Positions 31,974 through 42,673 are shown, counted from the first letter of the stretch. The stretch is 64,000 nucleotides of DNA from Diploptera punctata (GCA_030220185.1 JASPKZ010007426.1:342501-406500), one strand, 5' to 3'. Made by a program: numbers and translations. The notes: generated from the letters alone by a model not told the origin.

Positions 31974-32356
31974 GTCCACCGCTGTGGTCTCGAGGTAGCG
32001 TGCTGCCCTGTCACGTAGCGGGCCCGAGTTCGATCCCCGGTCGGGACAGTTTTTCTGGCTGAGGTTTTCCTCACCCTGTAAGACAAATGTCAGGAAAACT
32101 TTAAGGCCCATACGGTCCCCGAAATCACATGGCCATCGCAATCATCATAATTCATATTCATCTTAGATTAAGTTTAGGATTAGGGGCTCTGCTGGTGCAC
32201 CACTATCATCATCATCCATCATATCATCGGGGCAACGTAACCCCGCCTTCCAGAAAACCTCAGAAGTGGGTTACAATTACGCCATTGCCAGGAGAGAATA
32301 CCAGAAATGTCTAAAAGGACAAAAACTGGTGGCATTATAAAAACATAAATAAAAAA
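31974..32356 (+). mobile_element. SINE-2a inserted in LINE-A
   Basis: Complete, head GTCCACCGCTGTGGTCTCGA to GTGGCATTATAAAAAC and an A-rich tail. The 14-bp duplication TAATCTACTTCCCT lies at 31960-31973 and 32357-32370. Confidence 0.9.
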
Positions 32357-32847
32357 TAATCTACTTCCCTGAAATTATGGTTAATACGCGTATTAATCTC
32401 CAACGTCACTCTTGGCCTACTTGAGCAATGTTCCCCTGGTTTTGCTGTAATAAGTTTCCATGTACCACATCCGTTCACCATTCGTGCAATAGTATGTCCT
32501 TCCCATCGCAGTCTACGAGATTTAACTCTTCCTATTACGTCTGGTTTCCAATAAAGATCGTGTAGCTCACTGCTATATAGCCTTCATCATTCACCTGCCT
32601 GTCCATTACTCTTTAGTTTAAAATTTTTCCTTAGAACTTTATTGTCAAATACTCGTAATGTTTTCTCTTCCCTTAAAGTAATTGTCCATGTTTCGCATCC
32701 ATACAACTAGGAGAATTACTTTTATATGTATTTTCAGTTTAACCTGTATTTAGTAGAGTTGAAACGAAAAGAGTCCTTATAATACATATTAGCATGCATT
32801 TATAGAATTGAGCCTATGTTTAATTTCTTTGTTCACCTCATTTCTTT
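32357..32847 (-). mobile_element. LINE-A, middle segment
   Basis: C-terminal coding region on the minus strand: complement of CCTTCCCATCGCAGTCTACG (RRLRW-like) and of CTTTATTGTCAAATACTCGT. Confidence 0.85.
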
Positions 32848-33160
32848 TAGGGGCACGCCGTAGCGTAGTGGTTAAGGCACTGAGCTACAAGCCGGAGGGT
32901 CGAGGGTTCAAGTCCCGTTGGGGTCAGGATTTTTAAACTGACCCAAACCCTCTGGCGGCACTATGGTCCTTGGGTCGACTCAGCCTCTAACGGAAATGAG
33001 TACCAGACGCTTGTTCTGGGGTAAAAGCGGCCGTCACGCAGGGCTGACCACCCGGCTGACATAAAGTGCCGATTGTCTAGAAAAAAGTGGGAACCTTAAC
33101 CTCCTACTACCCCAAGGGCCTCCGGGCCTGTTGTGGGATCACTTTACTTTACTTTACATT
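32848..33160 (+). mobile_element. SINE-1 inserted in LINE-A
   Basis: TAGGGGCACGCCGTAGCG to a TTACTTTACTTT tail. Flanks ACCTCATTTC (32835-32844) and ACCTCATTCC (from about 33162) look like an imperfect target duplication. Confidence 0.85.
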
Positions 33161-33795
<635 letters not shown>

Positions 33796-34055
33796 TTGGG
33801 ATCACGTTACCGTGTAAACAACGCTCTGTATTATCGTCGTCTCATTCTTTCTTTGAGGGATTATACAAATAAGGTTATTGTTTACAATATGGCGTTAGTA
33901 TTTATGAACTCGTGATTGAAATAAAAAAGAGGAATAAAAGAGCGACAGAATGAAAGCAAGGACATGGCGACCCCGGATGTGCAGGTCATGACGGTGTACC
34001 GGGATGTCCAAAACAAATCATGTTATGCTCAATTTGTGTAGCTTTTGTTGATACA
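33796..34055. other. Unassigned DNA
   Basis: No recognised feature. Confidence 0.4.
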
Positions 34056-34105
34056 TGCAATGCTTGAGTAGAAGAGAAGGCCTTATGGCCTTAACTCTGC
34101 AAGTT
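34056..34105 (+). mobile_element. LINE-B-type 3' terminus
   Basis: GAGTAGAAGAGAAGGCCTTA followed by TGGCCTTAACTCTGCAAG is the end of the LINE-B/B2 3' UTR; the body is missing. Confidence 0.6.
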
Positions 34106-34365
34106 AAATTATTATATATTTTCTCTCTTTCCCTTTATTGAACCTCTCCATTTTTAGGTACCCCATGCCTTTTGGATATAACTATTCAATTCGTGACAGA
34201 ATTTTTAATTCTGAATGAAATAGTCCTACACATGTTTCAACCACAGAAAATACATGGATCGAATGATGGAATACCTGAGTGCCAAAACACCTTATAGTCA
34301 GCATAATCATTTAAGTCAAGACATTTGGCTTGAATTTATACTAATAAGACAATGTAATAGGTTGA

Positions 34366-34620
34366 TTATGAAAGCCAGATTTTTTCATGGATTTTTTGTG
34401 TTTTAAATTTTCTTGACATTAAACTTACATGTGAAGAAAATATGCTCTGTGCTGATTCACCTGTAAATGCTGTTATTTTCACCACATCCTCAATGGTTAA
34501 TGTAGGACATTTTTCACAAAATTGTTTGAAAACTTTCAACATAATTTGTTTCTCTCCACTTTTCAAATAGTTTCTTTTCCAGTGTTTTACAAATTTCTAC
34601 AGAATGCGGTAATTTTGAAA
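34366..34620 (-). pseudogene. Transposase-like first exon, copy 1
   Basis: The minus frame 34566-34366 reads KSGEKQIMLKVFKQFCEK, then PTLTIEDVVKITAFTGESAQ and SIFSSH, continuing into SLMSRKF. It matches a plus-strand copy at 63004-63258. A good splice donor (CAT|GTAAGT on the minus strand, at about 34428) follows SIFSSH. In-frame stop near 34595. The fold looks like a helix-turn-helix domain at the start of an intron-containing transposon-derived protein (inference). No following exon is recognised. Confidence 0.5.
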
Positions 34621-34789
34621 CAATAAATACCCAACGTAGTCTGCATTGCGCATGCGTAAGAAGAAAACATGATTTATTAGTATATTAAAATTGTAATTAC
34701 AATTTTAAGATTTTCTAATATAACTTACTTAGACAAATGCTAGATAATATATATTTTTATTATTTTTAATTCCTTTATTTCGAGTGTTA

Positions 34790-35000
34790 AGGCTTCTCCG
34801 TAGCTCAAGCAGTTAGACGCGCGCCTCTCAATCTGGAGTCCCGAGATCAAGTTTCGGTCACACCATGTGGGTTTCGTTGTGGACGAAACGGAGCTTGGGC
34901 AGATTTTTCTCGGAGTTTCTCTCGTTTTCCCTGCCACAAATTGCATTCCTCCATTTCTCCGTACTCGTCTCATCCATTCTGTTTCATTTAATTCATTCGC
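34790..35000 (+). mobile_element. SINE-5
   Basis: Head GGCTTCTCCGTAGCTCAAGC then AGTTAGACGCGCGCC has tRNA-like box A; the body CACACCATGTGGGTTTCGTT and the ATTTCATTCATTC-like tail match 57602-57803. Confidence 0.75.
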
Positions 35001-35124
35001 CCCTGTGACGGTGCGTCAGGAGTGATCGGCCGGCACCTTGTATTCACATACCTCTATAAATATAGAGGACTCATCCCATCTCATTCCTCGACCGGACCCT
35101 GGACACGAGTTGAGGATATATACA

Positions 35125-35170
35125 TACATAGTGTTCTGCCCAATAGCAGGTCTTTCACTGCAAACCCAGT
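35125..35170 (-). mobile_element. SINE-2b tail fragment
   Basis: TTCTGCCCAATAGCAGGTCT then TTCACTGCAAACC matches the reversed 3' end of SINE-2b. The remainder of that SINE is absent. Confidence 0.6.
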
Positions 35171-35224
35171 ATTCTCCACTCGTTCCTTAACTCAGCTTTC
35201 CTTTTTGTATCCGCATACAACCCA

Positions 35225-35504
35225 TTTATTTTAATACTACCATCTGATGTATTTTTCTGCCTCTAACTTTCTTTCTGTTGACCATTCGTTCTAGGGCATC
35301 CGTCAGCAGGCAGTTTCTTCTTAGCCAGTAGCCAATCCAATTTATTTTCCTCTTCTTTATGAGTTCTAGTATTGTTCTTCCTTAACCCAAACTGTCTAGC
35401 ATATCTTTATTTTTTTTTTGTCGGTCCACTTTATATGTTTCATCCTTCTCCATATCCACATCTCAAAAGCTTCCAGTCGCTTTTCCTCATTCCGCCGTAA
35501 ATAT
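35225..35504 (-). pseudogene. LINE-G C-terminal remnant
   Basis: The minus strand reads RRNEEKRLEAFEMWIWRRMK, then HIKWTDKKK, a shift, ARQFGLRKNNTR and, in another frame, CLLTDALERMVNRKKV-like. LEAFEMWxWRRM...WTD is a diagnostic C-terminal motif of EN/RT (RTE/CR1-like) elements. 5'-truncated and frameshifted. Confidence 0.75.
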
Positions 35505-35552
35505 AGACATATGCTAGATAATATATATATATTTCCTTTATTTCGAGTGTTA

Positions 35553-36129
35553 GAGTGCGTACTACATTTTCTTGCACGCCAAAACAAGTATTCTACCATT
35601 GGAAATGCAGTCTTGCATCTGGCTTGTTTTCATTACAACTGGAACTTAACTCGGAAGATATATAGTTAGTTTTTCACCCTGTATAGAATACATTTGTATT
35701 TGTATGTGGCGGGTGACATTGTTGTGCTGAGCGTGTCGCATTCAGATGTAGCAAATTGAGAATTGCTGCCGAGCGGAGCGGAGCGGCGCGGCGGGCCTAG
35801 AGAACACAGTGGAATATTGCAAATTCCGATTCTTGGCACGATCACATACATGTAGCTTCCTTCACTCTGACGGGAATTCCTAAAAACAGAGAGAGAGAGA
35901 GAGAGAGAAAAAAAAGCATTGTTTCTAATAGTAATGACACGTGTGTAACATACCCATCTTGCATATTACATCCCCTCTGCCTAACTCTCCCTCCCTACTA
36001 ATGTCATTCAAGCCAAAGGTACCAATTCACACAATAATAAAACTATGATGTCAATTAACTACACACGCTAACAAATATGCTGGTTGTTCAAACATTTTTG
36101 TGTCATAAATTTGAATGTTATCTTCTTCT
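35553..36129. other. Unassigned DNA with GAGCG and (GA)n runs
   Basis: A GC-rich block GAGCGGAGCGGAGCGGCGCG at about 35771 and (GA)n at about 35889-35910. No gene supported. Confidence 0.45.
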
Positions 36130-36370
36130 TAAACTTAATTTGTAGGATTTTCATCCTGTTTATTTCCAGAATCACTCCTCGGAGGAAGACGTACTGGATG
36201 TACATTCACTGTCTATCCATCTCTTGGAAGGTCTTCCTCTTGTTCTTCTCCCGTCCATTGGTCTATCTTCTTTAGCTCTTTTTGCAAGCCGGTTTTTTTC
36301 CATTCTTTCTATATGACCCTTCCAATATTTTCGTCTATCTATAATAAATTTGGTTGTCTTGAATATGGCA
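36130..36370 (-). pseudogene. LINE-D2 C-terminal remnant, left arm
   Basis: Minus frame reads RRKYWKGHIERMEKNRLAKR and RTRGRPSKRWIDSE, the terminal block of an EN/RT LINE. Its outer 77 bp form one arm of the hairpin described below. Confidence 0.75.
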
Positions 36371-36466
36371 TTTGTCCCTAATTTCTGTGCCATATTCAAG
36401 ACATAACCAAATTTATTATAGATAGACGAAAATATTGGAAGGGTCATATAGAAAGAATGGAAAAAA
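36294..36466. repeat. Near-perfect 77-bp inverted repeat, 17-bp loop
   Basis: Left arm 36294-36370 and right arm 36388-36466 are complementary except for a two-base difference (GGTTGT versus GGTTATGT). The sequence codes, on both outward strands, for the YWKGHIERME segment of LINE-D2. Confidence 0.92.
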
Positions 36467-37215
36467 TGGAATGTTATCTGCGAGTAGAATAAAATTCGCA
36501 GATGGTAAGATCATTGTAGCTTCCTCAGAAAATCAACTACAAACATTTGTTTATAAATTATGGAAACTAATAAAAGATTATAATTTGAAGATATCAACAG
36601 AGAAAACAAAGACCATGGCATTTATTGGAACTCAACATAAAAGAACAAAAATTGTAATTGGAACAGGTAACTTGTTTTAATTATCTGGGATGCATGATAT
36701 CGTACCTGCAAAATTTGGATATGGAGAAGAAATTAGGGAAATTTCAACAGACATGTGGTTCAATAAGAAGATATTAGAGAAATACGACCGCAAGGGAAAC
36801 TTAATTGAAATTTTACAAAACAGTAGCAGTTCCAACGTTAACATACGGGTCTGACACTTGGTCTTTAACGATCTCTGATAAACATAACATTGAGGCAATA
36901 GGAATGAGATTTCTCAGAATCATTACAGGTGTATCTTTAAGAGATCAAAAAGGAAGTTAAGATTTCAGAGATGAATTACAAATATATAATATAAATGAGA
37001 GAATATACAGAAATAAATGTAAATTGTTTGAACATATACAAAGAATGCCAAATAATCGTTTATCAAAACAGATGCTTTATTATAGGCCTGAAGGCCGAAG
37101 AAATGTAGGAAGATCGACACGTCGCGACGTTGGAAGCACGACCTGTAGCATATTATGCAGCGGGGAGCGGAGAGAGTCAATAGGCCCATACCTTGAAGAT
37201 GGTGATGAAATTTGA
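36388..37215 (+). pseudogene. LINE-D2 RT core to C-terminus, right arm
   Basis: After the hairpin arm (YWKGHIERMEKM) the frame reads RIKFADGKIIVASSENQLQT (about 36485), an RT block in which FADD has become FADG, then LKISTEKTKTMAF, YKTVAVPTLTYGSDTW-like, LQIYNINERI, LFEHIQRMPNNRLSKQ and GRRNVGRSTRR. This is most of the post-YADD half of an EN/RT LINE. The order is odd: a C-terminal piece precedes the RT core, so the left end is rearranged. One catalytic Asp is lost. Confidence 0.78.
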
Positions 37216-37219
37216 ATTT

Positions 37220-37480
37220 TAGGAACAATATAAACAGGAGAGGTATAGAAAAAAAATTAAACATAGGCTCAATTCTGGAAACCCATGCATTACAAGGACT
37301 CTTTCCTTTACAATGTTTCTAGAAAAGTGTTAATTAAAATAATATATAAAAGTTATGGCGTATATTTCCAGTTAGGGCTATGTTATACGGATCCTAAACA
37401 TGGTCTCTTACTTTAAGTGAGGAGAAAATATTACGAATATTTGAGAATAAAGTTCTTAGGAAAATGTTTGAATAAAATAT
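37220..37480 (+). mobile_element. LINE-A internal fragment
   Basis: ACATAGGCTCAATTCTGGAA, CCAGTTAGGGCTATGTTATA and GAGAATAAAGTTCTTAGG are LINE-A coding DNA; the 3' end is missing. Confidence 0.75.
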
Positions 37481-37860
37481 AATTAATTATCAGGGATTAA
37501 TGTTTGTTAACTGTACTATCTAACACCAGAATTAGATTGGACTAGAAAACAATTTTCTTTTCTATTCTATGTTATCTAATTATAAAAAATGGTATATACA
37601 GAAACTTAAACTCGACATATCCTATTTCAGAAATTCATAGTCAAGGAAATAAATCCACGATAGAGTACAAAGATATTTAAAGGTATTTTGGTAAATGTTA
37701 GATGACTAACCTTTACTTTGGAAAACACAACACATTGGTAATCTCAGGAACATTATAAATCAATTCATCGTAACCACAGGAACATGGATGTCTAATCAGC
37801 TGTGCTGAGGCCATCATCGTGACAACACGAATATTTAAGACAACGCATACCATTTATTGT
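37481..37860. other. Unassigned DNA
   Basis: AT-rich, no recognised feature. Confidence 0.4.
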
Positions 37861-38255
37861 CGGCCGCGGTGGACTAGTGGTTATGCTCCTTGCCTCTAGT
37901 TCCGAGGGTCGCGAATTCAAACCCGGCCGGGGTAGATGGATTTTTTATGGCGAAAAAATCCAAGGAGAAAGTCCTCCGGGAGGGATTTTAAGTCGTGAGT
38001 CCCAAGTCCTAAGATTTTCAGGCTCGTAGAAGATCCTTAAGCCTGAATAAAGAGGCCTCAAAGCAAAATTTACCGACATCAACGTCCTAGTAATACCTTA
38101 GTTGCCTGTTAGATGTCTCATTGGGTTGGTGTGTTGACCGCATGCTATCCCTGACATCTGTGAGTAAATAAGATAACTAAAAATTAACTTGGCCTAGTAA
38201 CTCCTTACAAAGGAGAGGTTACTGTCTGGCTCAACAATGGGCTACGCCATTATAG
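37861..38255 (+). mobile_element. SINE-4, full head
   Basis: Starts GTCGGCCGCGGTGGACTAGT with a box B-like ATTCAAACCCGGC, contains AAAGAGGCCTCAAAGCAAAA, and has a 3' body (GGCCTAGTAACTCCTTACAA, AACAATGGGCTACGCC) shared with 42352-42620 but different from the 10371 copy: a 3' variant. Confidence 0.8.
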
Positions 38256-38306
38256 ATTTAGATAGATACAATTTATTCATACTAAAGTGAGTGGATATGG
38301 TGAAAT

Positions 38307-38445
38307 CATGATTGCCAGATTGTGTTCGGAGACTATTTGGGCCTTGAAACGTTGGCATTCGTCTTGCAGATAAGGAATAACTCTGAAAGAAATCTCATTC
38401 CGGAAATTTGTCCCGACCGAGGATCGAATTCGGACCTGATGCGTC
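38307..38445 (-). mobile_element. SINE-2 head-to-middle fragment, diverged
   Basis: TTTGGGCCTTGAAACGTTGG, ATTTGTCCCGACCGAGGATC then GAATTCGG follow SINE-2 on the minus strand; the outer head is lost. Confidence 0.65.
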
Positions 38446-38514
38446 CAAGACAGTTATTACATTGATAGATATTTTTTCTTGATAATTTTATTAATGTTAT
38501 ATTTTGTAAATGTA

Positions 38515-38750
38515 TATACACTGACGGACCCGGCAGGCGTTGTCCTGTCCGAACGTTCAATTCTCGTGTCATAGCCGGTCAATAAAAATGTTACTTTTTT
38601 ACCATAAAATTCATTACTTAAGACGACATTAGATATTAGTAAATAAGTTCTCAAGAAAACTGCTCACTGTGGCACAAGAAGCATGCATGATGACGTCACA
38701 TTGTTTTCGCGCGGAATATGTCGATAATGCAGATGACTACACATCTGACA
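38515..38750 (-). mobile_element. HEL-3 Helitron-like element
   Basis: Reversed, it ends GACAGGACAACGCCTGCCGG then GTCCGTCAGT; GGCAGG/CCTGCC-type pairing gives the subterminal hairpin. Upstream TGACGTCATCATGCATGC and ATGGTAAAAAAGTAACATTT match the copy at 50735-51000. Confidence 0.65.
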
Positions 38751-38814
38751 TAAAAATCTATAACCCGATCGCAGCGCCACCTACCGAGTCCAATTGGGAA
38801 TCAAAACCATCCAG

Positions 38815-39073
38815 GGACCTTCTCAAACACACACAAAAATTTTCATCAAAATCGGTCCAGTCGTTCAGCAGTTTTTAATTTTGGGTTTCAAATAAACCTT
38901 CACTTCTAATTGTCGGATTTCGCTCATTTTTGGATAATACATACCTGAATTTCTTTTAATACGATATACTGAGTTTCCTTGTGAAACATAAAAAAAATGT
39001 GACAGCTAAAGTGATTTTTAAATTTTCACTTCAGGTGAACTCGTACACCTAATGGTTTTAGAGGGTCCAATTA
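38815..39073 (-). mobile_element. HEL-2, 3' side of a copy split by PAL-1
   Basis: Complement of HEL-2 units: TCATTTTTGGATAATACATA, TTTTTAAATTTTCACTTCAG and CACCTAATGGTTTTAGAGGG. It continues after PAL-1 at 39801. Confidence 0.75.
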
Positions 39074-39800
39074 TCATAAGTAATGCCACGAGTGATTTCC
39101 AAATTATCGATAAATTCACGACTCACGAAGTGAGGAGTGAATTTATCTAGAGAATTTGGAAATCAAGAGTGGCATTTGTTAGGACTATTTAACGAATAAA
39201 ATTAAGCTGTTTACTCACAAATCATTATTTAACTATAGTTATTTTAAAATATTTATATATTTAATGTAAACGGCGATGTTTGAAAACAAATGAGAAACGA
39301 TAGGTACGCTTCTACTGCTTCTTTTGTTTATCACTGCAACCAGATCATACTATTTATTGCCAAAGGAACGCAATATTGTAAGAATGCTCTCTAGTGGAGA
39401 AAAAATGAAACACATCAATCTGTATATTAATTCATTTTTGATGTCGTATGATGTAAATATGACAATTATATTTTTCTCGATTATTACCTGGGAAAAAATA
39501 CATTTAAGAAAGTGCAAACAGTGGTTTCTTTTTTTGGTGGTATAATCAATTGCTAAAAATGTTGACATGTAAGCACTATTATATACAATCTGGTAGCCGT
39601 ATTTGTTATAGGCTCAGTCACTGCAAAATAACGGTCAGACCTGTTCAGAATATTAAAAAGGAGGAGCTTTGTTAATATATGATAATCCTAACACTGATAA
39701 ATATTTCGTGAAACACGACTCTGATTGGTTGTAAAACAGAAATCATTGAAACGTGATTGGTCATTGACTCCCATTTGGGGCATGAGTTAGTTAAATAGTC
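39074..39800 (+). mobile_element. PAL-1 copy 3, inserted in HEL-2
   Basis: Hairpin head from 39074 (TCATAAGTAATGCCACGAG), GGACTATTTAACG, a 480-bp interior and end GTTAAATAGTC at 39800. Uninterrupted HEL-2 reads CCAATTATGAATCTAAA (reverse of 30370), so the junctions sit inside that word. Short forward and reverse frames inside are not shared by the other copies. Confidence 0.8.
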
Positions 39801-39944
39801 AATCTAAACCATCGAGGGACCTAATCAGACACACACAAAAAAATCGTCAAAATCGATCCAGTCGTTCAGGAGTAGTTCAGTGACAAACACACGTACAGAA
39901 GAAGTTCAGTGACAAACACACGTACAGAAGAATTATATATATAA
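39801..39944 (-). mobile_element. HEL-2, 5' side, with 30-bp tandem duplication
   Basis: Complement of the HEL-2 start. GTTCAGTGACAAACACACGT then ACAGAAG occurs twice, at 39874-39903 and 39904-39933. Confidence 0.75.
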
Positions 39945-40473
39945 CTGAAATCATATTATGGATCGCCACGATACAATAATTTTATTATATTTTGGAATCC
40001 ATAAAGTGAATGTATGAGTGCTGTCAATGAAATCTTATTTTGATTAATGGCTTGAGAATATCGTATGTCAGAATAACATTATCAGGATGGGAAGTTGGAT
40101 TTAGCATATTCGGCATTATTAGTTACGTCATTCACAATGATGGACAGGCAACGTGCAGGTTCCCTCAGGAATTTGCGGGTTTACATTCACCTTGCACAGT
40201 GCAATATGTCGATACAAACCCAGCGTTGTCACAGTTCACTGATATCATTTTTATCTTCAAATGTATCATTGTCCAATTTTATTATCTATAATTCTTTCAG
40301 AATAGTTAGGTAGTGATTTTATTTAATAACCCTTTTCAACAGCTCAGGCCTTTAGCGCCGCAATTCATATCTGGGTATGGAAGAGCCGATAAATTTTGCT
40401 TCAGACTTCTGTTATTTCAGTTTTGAGTTTCTTTGACGTGCCATAAATATAAGACAGAAGTGGCGGACTCTTT
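39945..40473. other. Unassigned DNA
   Basis: GATAAATTTTGCTTCAGACT near 40389 may be a decayed SINE-4 piece. No gene supported. Confidence 0.4.
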
Positions 40474-40477
40474 ATGC

Positions 40478-40544
<67 letters not shown>

Positions 40545-40546
40545 TA
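40474..40546. repeat. (GT)n(AT)n(AC)n microsatellite
   Basis: A self-complementary compound dinucleotide run. Confidence 0.95.
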
Positions 40547-40832
40547 AAAGTAAAGATATCCCACTACAGGCCTCAGGAGGCCCTTGGGGTAGTAGGAGGT
40601 TAAGGCTCCCACTTTTCTGGACAATCGGCACTTGATGTCAGCCGGGTTGCGTGACGGCAGTCTTTACCCCCAGAACAAGCATCTGGTAGTCATTTCCTAG
40701 AGGCTGAGTCGACCCCAGAGCCATAGTGCCGCCAGAAGGTATGGGTCAGTTTAAAAATCCTGACTCCACTGGGACTCGAACCCTCGACCTTCGGCTTGCA
40801 GCGCAGTGCCTTAACCACTACGGTACGGCACA
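40547..40832 (-). mobile_element. SINE-1
   Basis: Complement of the whole SINE-1, from tail at 40547 to head near CTACGGTACGGC (40832). CACACACATA on both sides (40537-40546 and 40833-40842) is a possible target duplication, though within simple repeat. Confidence 0.83.
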
Positions 40833-40844
40833 CACACACATACC

Positions 40845-41012
40845 ATTATCATCATCAACATCAAGGCTTAGGCCATCTGGCCCGTTCCGACTTCAAGAGA
40901 TTTGGTCTCTCCATCTAGCAAAAGGTCTTCCTTGATTTCTAGATCCTGTAGGTCAGTAGTTTGAAATAATTTTAGGAGGTCTATCATCAGGCATTCTTAG
41001 TAGATATTTGTA
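40845..41012 (-). mobile_element. LINE-E-like 3' end
   Basis: Starts with the complement of a GATGATGAT tail (ATTATCATCATCAACATC) and shares TAGGCCATCTGGCCCGTTCC and GCATTCTTAGTAGATATTTG patterns with 20115 and 22310. Confidence 0.5.
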
Positions 41013-41014
41013 CC

Positions 41015-41015
<1 letters not shown>

Positions 41016-41064
<49 letters not shown>
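41016..41064. repeat. (AT)n microsatellite
   Basis: About 48 bp. Confidence 0.95.
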
Positions 41065-41068
<4 letters not shown>

Positions 41069-41404
41069 ACCGCTGTGGTCTCGAGGTAGCGTGCTGCCTT
41101 GTCACGCTGCGGGCCCGGGTTCGATCCCCGGTCGGTACAGTTTTTCTGGATGAGGTTTTTATCGGGGTTTTTCCTCACCTGTAAGACAAATGTCAGGAAA
41201 ACTTTAAGGTCCAAACGGTCCCCGAAATCACATGACCATCATCGTGATCATCCTTGTCATTATGATCATCATCATTATCCTTCACCGGTGTGGAAAGCAA
41301 AGGGAAGCTACCACACCTACAATTCCCTAGTAAAGCTGCAAAGCATAGCATGTAAATGCTATGATTGCAGTGAAAGACCTGCCCTCGGGCACAATTACTA
41401 TGGA
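41065..41404 (+). mobile_element. SINE-2b
   Basis: Complete: GTCCACCGCTGTGGTCTCGA to ACAATTACTATGGAT, with AT repeats on both sides. Confidence 0.88.
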
Positions 41405-41423
41405 TATATATATATATATATAT

Positions 41424-41467
41424 GGCCGCGCGGACATAAGCTCTCCATACACCTCTATCCTGAGCTA
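41424..41467 (-). mobile_element. LINE-A 3' end, left of MITE-B
   Basis: GGCCGCGCGGACATAAGCTC to CCTGAGCTA; LINE-A resumes at 41688. Confidence 0.8.
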
Positions 41468-41687
41468 TTGTACGTCTGGCTTAACTTTGCAAGAAATTAG
41501 TAGAAAGAGACAGCTGTGCTCACCTCTCTCACTCGCAACAGTGTTGTCGGATTTTCTTCACCAGATGTTAATAGGGGTAAGGGGAAGACGATAACTTCTT
41601 TCTTTTGTAACTGGACGAAAGCGGTCAAGGATCTACCCTCATATCTCCATCTCTCTCTTTGCCAAGTTCAGCCAGATATAGGTACAA
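41468..41687. mobile_element. MITE-B copy 2, inserted in LINE-A
   Basis: 220 bp with ends TTGTACG-TCTGGCTTAAC and, reversed, TTGTACCTATATCTGGCTGA. TA at 41466-41467 and 41688-41689; removing the element and one TA restores the LINE-A word GAGCTAATG. The TA target and TIRs point to a mariner-like mobiliser. Confidence 0.82.
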
Positions 41688-42139
41688 TAATGTTTTCAAA
41701 TCATTAAACTTCAAGCCTCAAGACCACGGTCAACAGCCCGGAAATCTTCTTCAAGATCATTCCCTGCATAATCTACTTCCCTCACATCATAGTTAATGTT
41801 ATTCTCCCACCTCATTATTGGGTGTACCAACTGGGCGTTTTCCCTCTGGTTTTCCTACAAGAATCTTTCATTCCCCATTCGTGTCACATGTCCTGCGCAT
41901 CGCAGTCTACGAGACTTAACTGTTCTCATTATATCTGGCTTCCTGTATAGACCATGTATTTCACTGCTTAGTAGTCTTCTCCATTCATATGTCTGTTCAT
42001 CTCTCTTTGGTCCAAAAATGTTCCTAATAATTTTATTCTCAAAAACTTGTAATCTCCTTTCCTTCCTTAAAGTAAGAGTCCATGTTTCGCTTCCATATAA
42101 TATAACTGGTAGAATAATAGTTTTATATATTTTCAGTTT

Positions 42140-42140
<1 letters not shown>
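41688..42140 (-). mobile_element. LINE-A, right of MITE-B
   Basis: Minus-strand coding C-terminus through the YKTIILPVILYG-like region, ending at the AT repeat. A local 50-60 bp insertion bounded by repeated TCAT words lies at about 41702-41755. Confidence 0.82.
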
Positions 42141-42225
<85 letters not shown>

Positions 42226-42270
42226 TGTGTGTATGTGTATTGTGAAAATTCCTGTGTGTGTTTGTGTGTG
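42141..42270. repeat. (AT)n(GT)n microsatellite
   Basis: AT run to about 42187, then GT to about 42240, followed by a repeated GTGTATTGTGAAAAT (near 42234 and 42278). Confidence 0.93.
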
Positions 42271-42351
42271 TGTTTATGTGTATTGTGAAAATGTCTGGCT
42301 AAGATTTTAAAATTATGCTTTTACTAATCCTAATATACGCATCTATCTGTA

Positions 42352-42620
42352 ATGGCGTAGCCCATTGTTGAGCCATAGCCTCTGTAAGGAGTTATTAGAC
42401 CAATTTAATGTTTTAGTTACCTTATTTGCTCACAGATGTCATTAATGTCATGCGGTCAACACACCGACTCAATGAGACATCTAACAGGCAACTAAGGTAT
42501 TGCTAGAACGGTAAGGTCGGTAAATTTTGCTTAGAGGCCTTTTTTATTCAGGTTTAAGGATCTTTTACGAGCCTGAAAATCTTCAGACTCGGCACCCATG
42601 ACTTTAAGTCCCTCAGCTAT
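42352..42620 (-). mobile_element. SINE-4 variant, head truncated
   Basis: Complement of the 3' variant seen at 37861: AATGGCGTAGCCCATTGTTG, TAACAGGCAACTAAGGTATT and TTTTGCTTAGAGGCC; stops at TTTAAGTCCCTC. Confidence 0.8.
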
Positions 42621-42673
42621 CAAGTCGTTATTCCTATTTACGGTTCCTTAAAATATGTTCTGTGATTTTGACG

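Larger units (their letters stand above)
34731..35552. repeat. Insertion flanked by a 48-59 bp direct duplication
   Basis: 34731-34789 (AGACAAATGCTAGATAATAT to TTATTTCGAGTGTTA) recurs at 35505-35552. Between them lie SINE-5, a SINE-2b tail and LINE-G. The repeat is far longer than the 9-14 bp duplications elsewhere in the window. Confidence 0.75.

Noticed and set aside
41796..42245. 149-residue frame
   Set aside because: Antisense of LINE-A running into AT/GT repeats.
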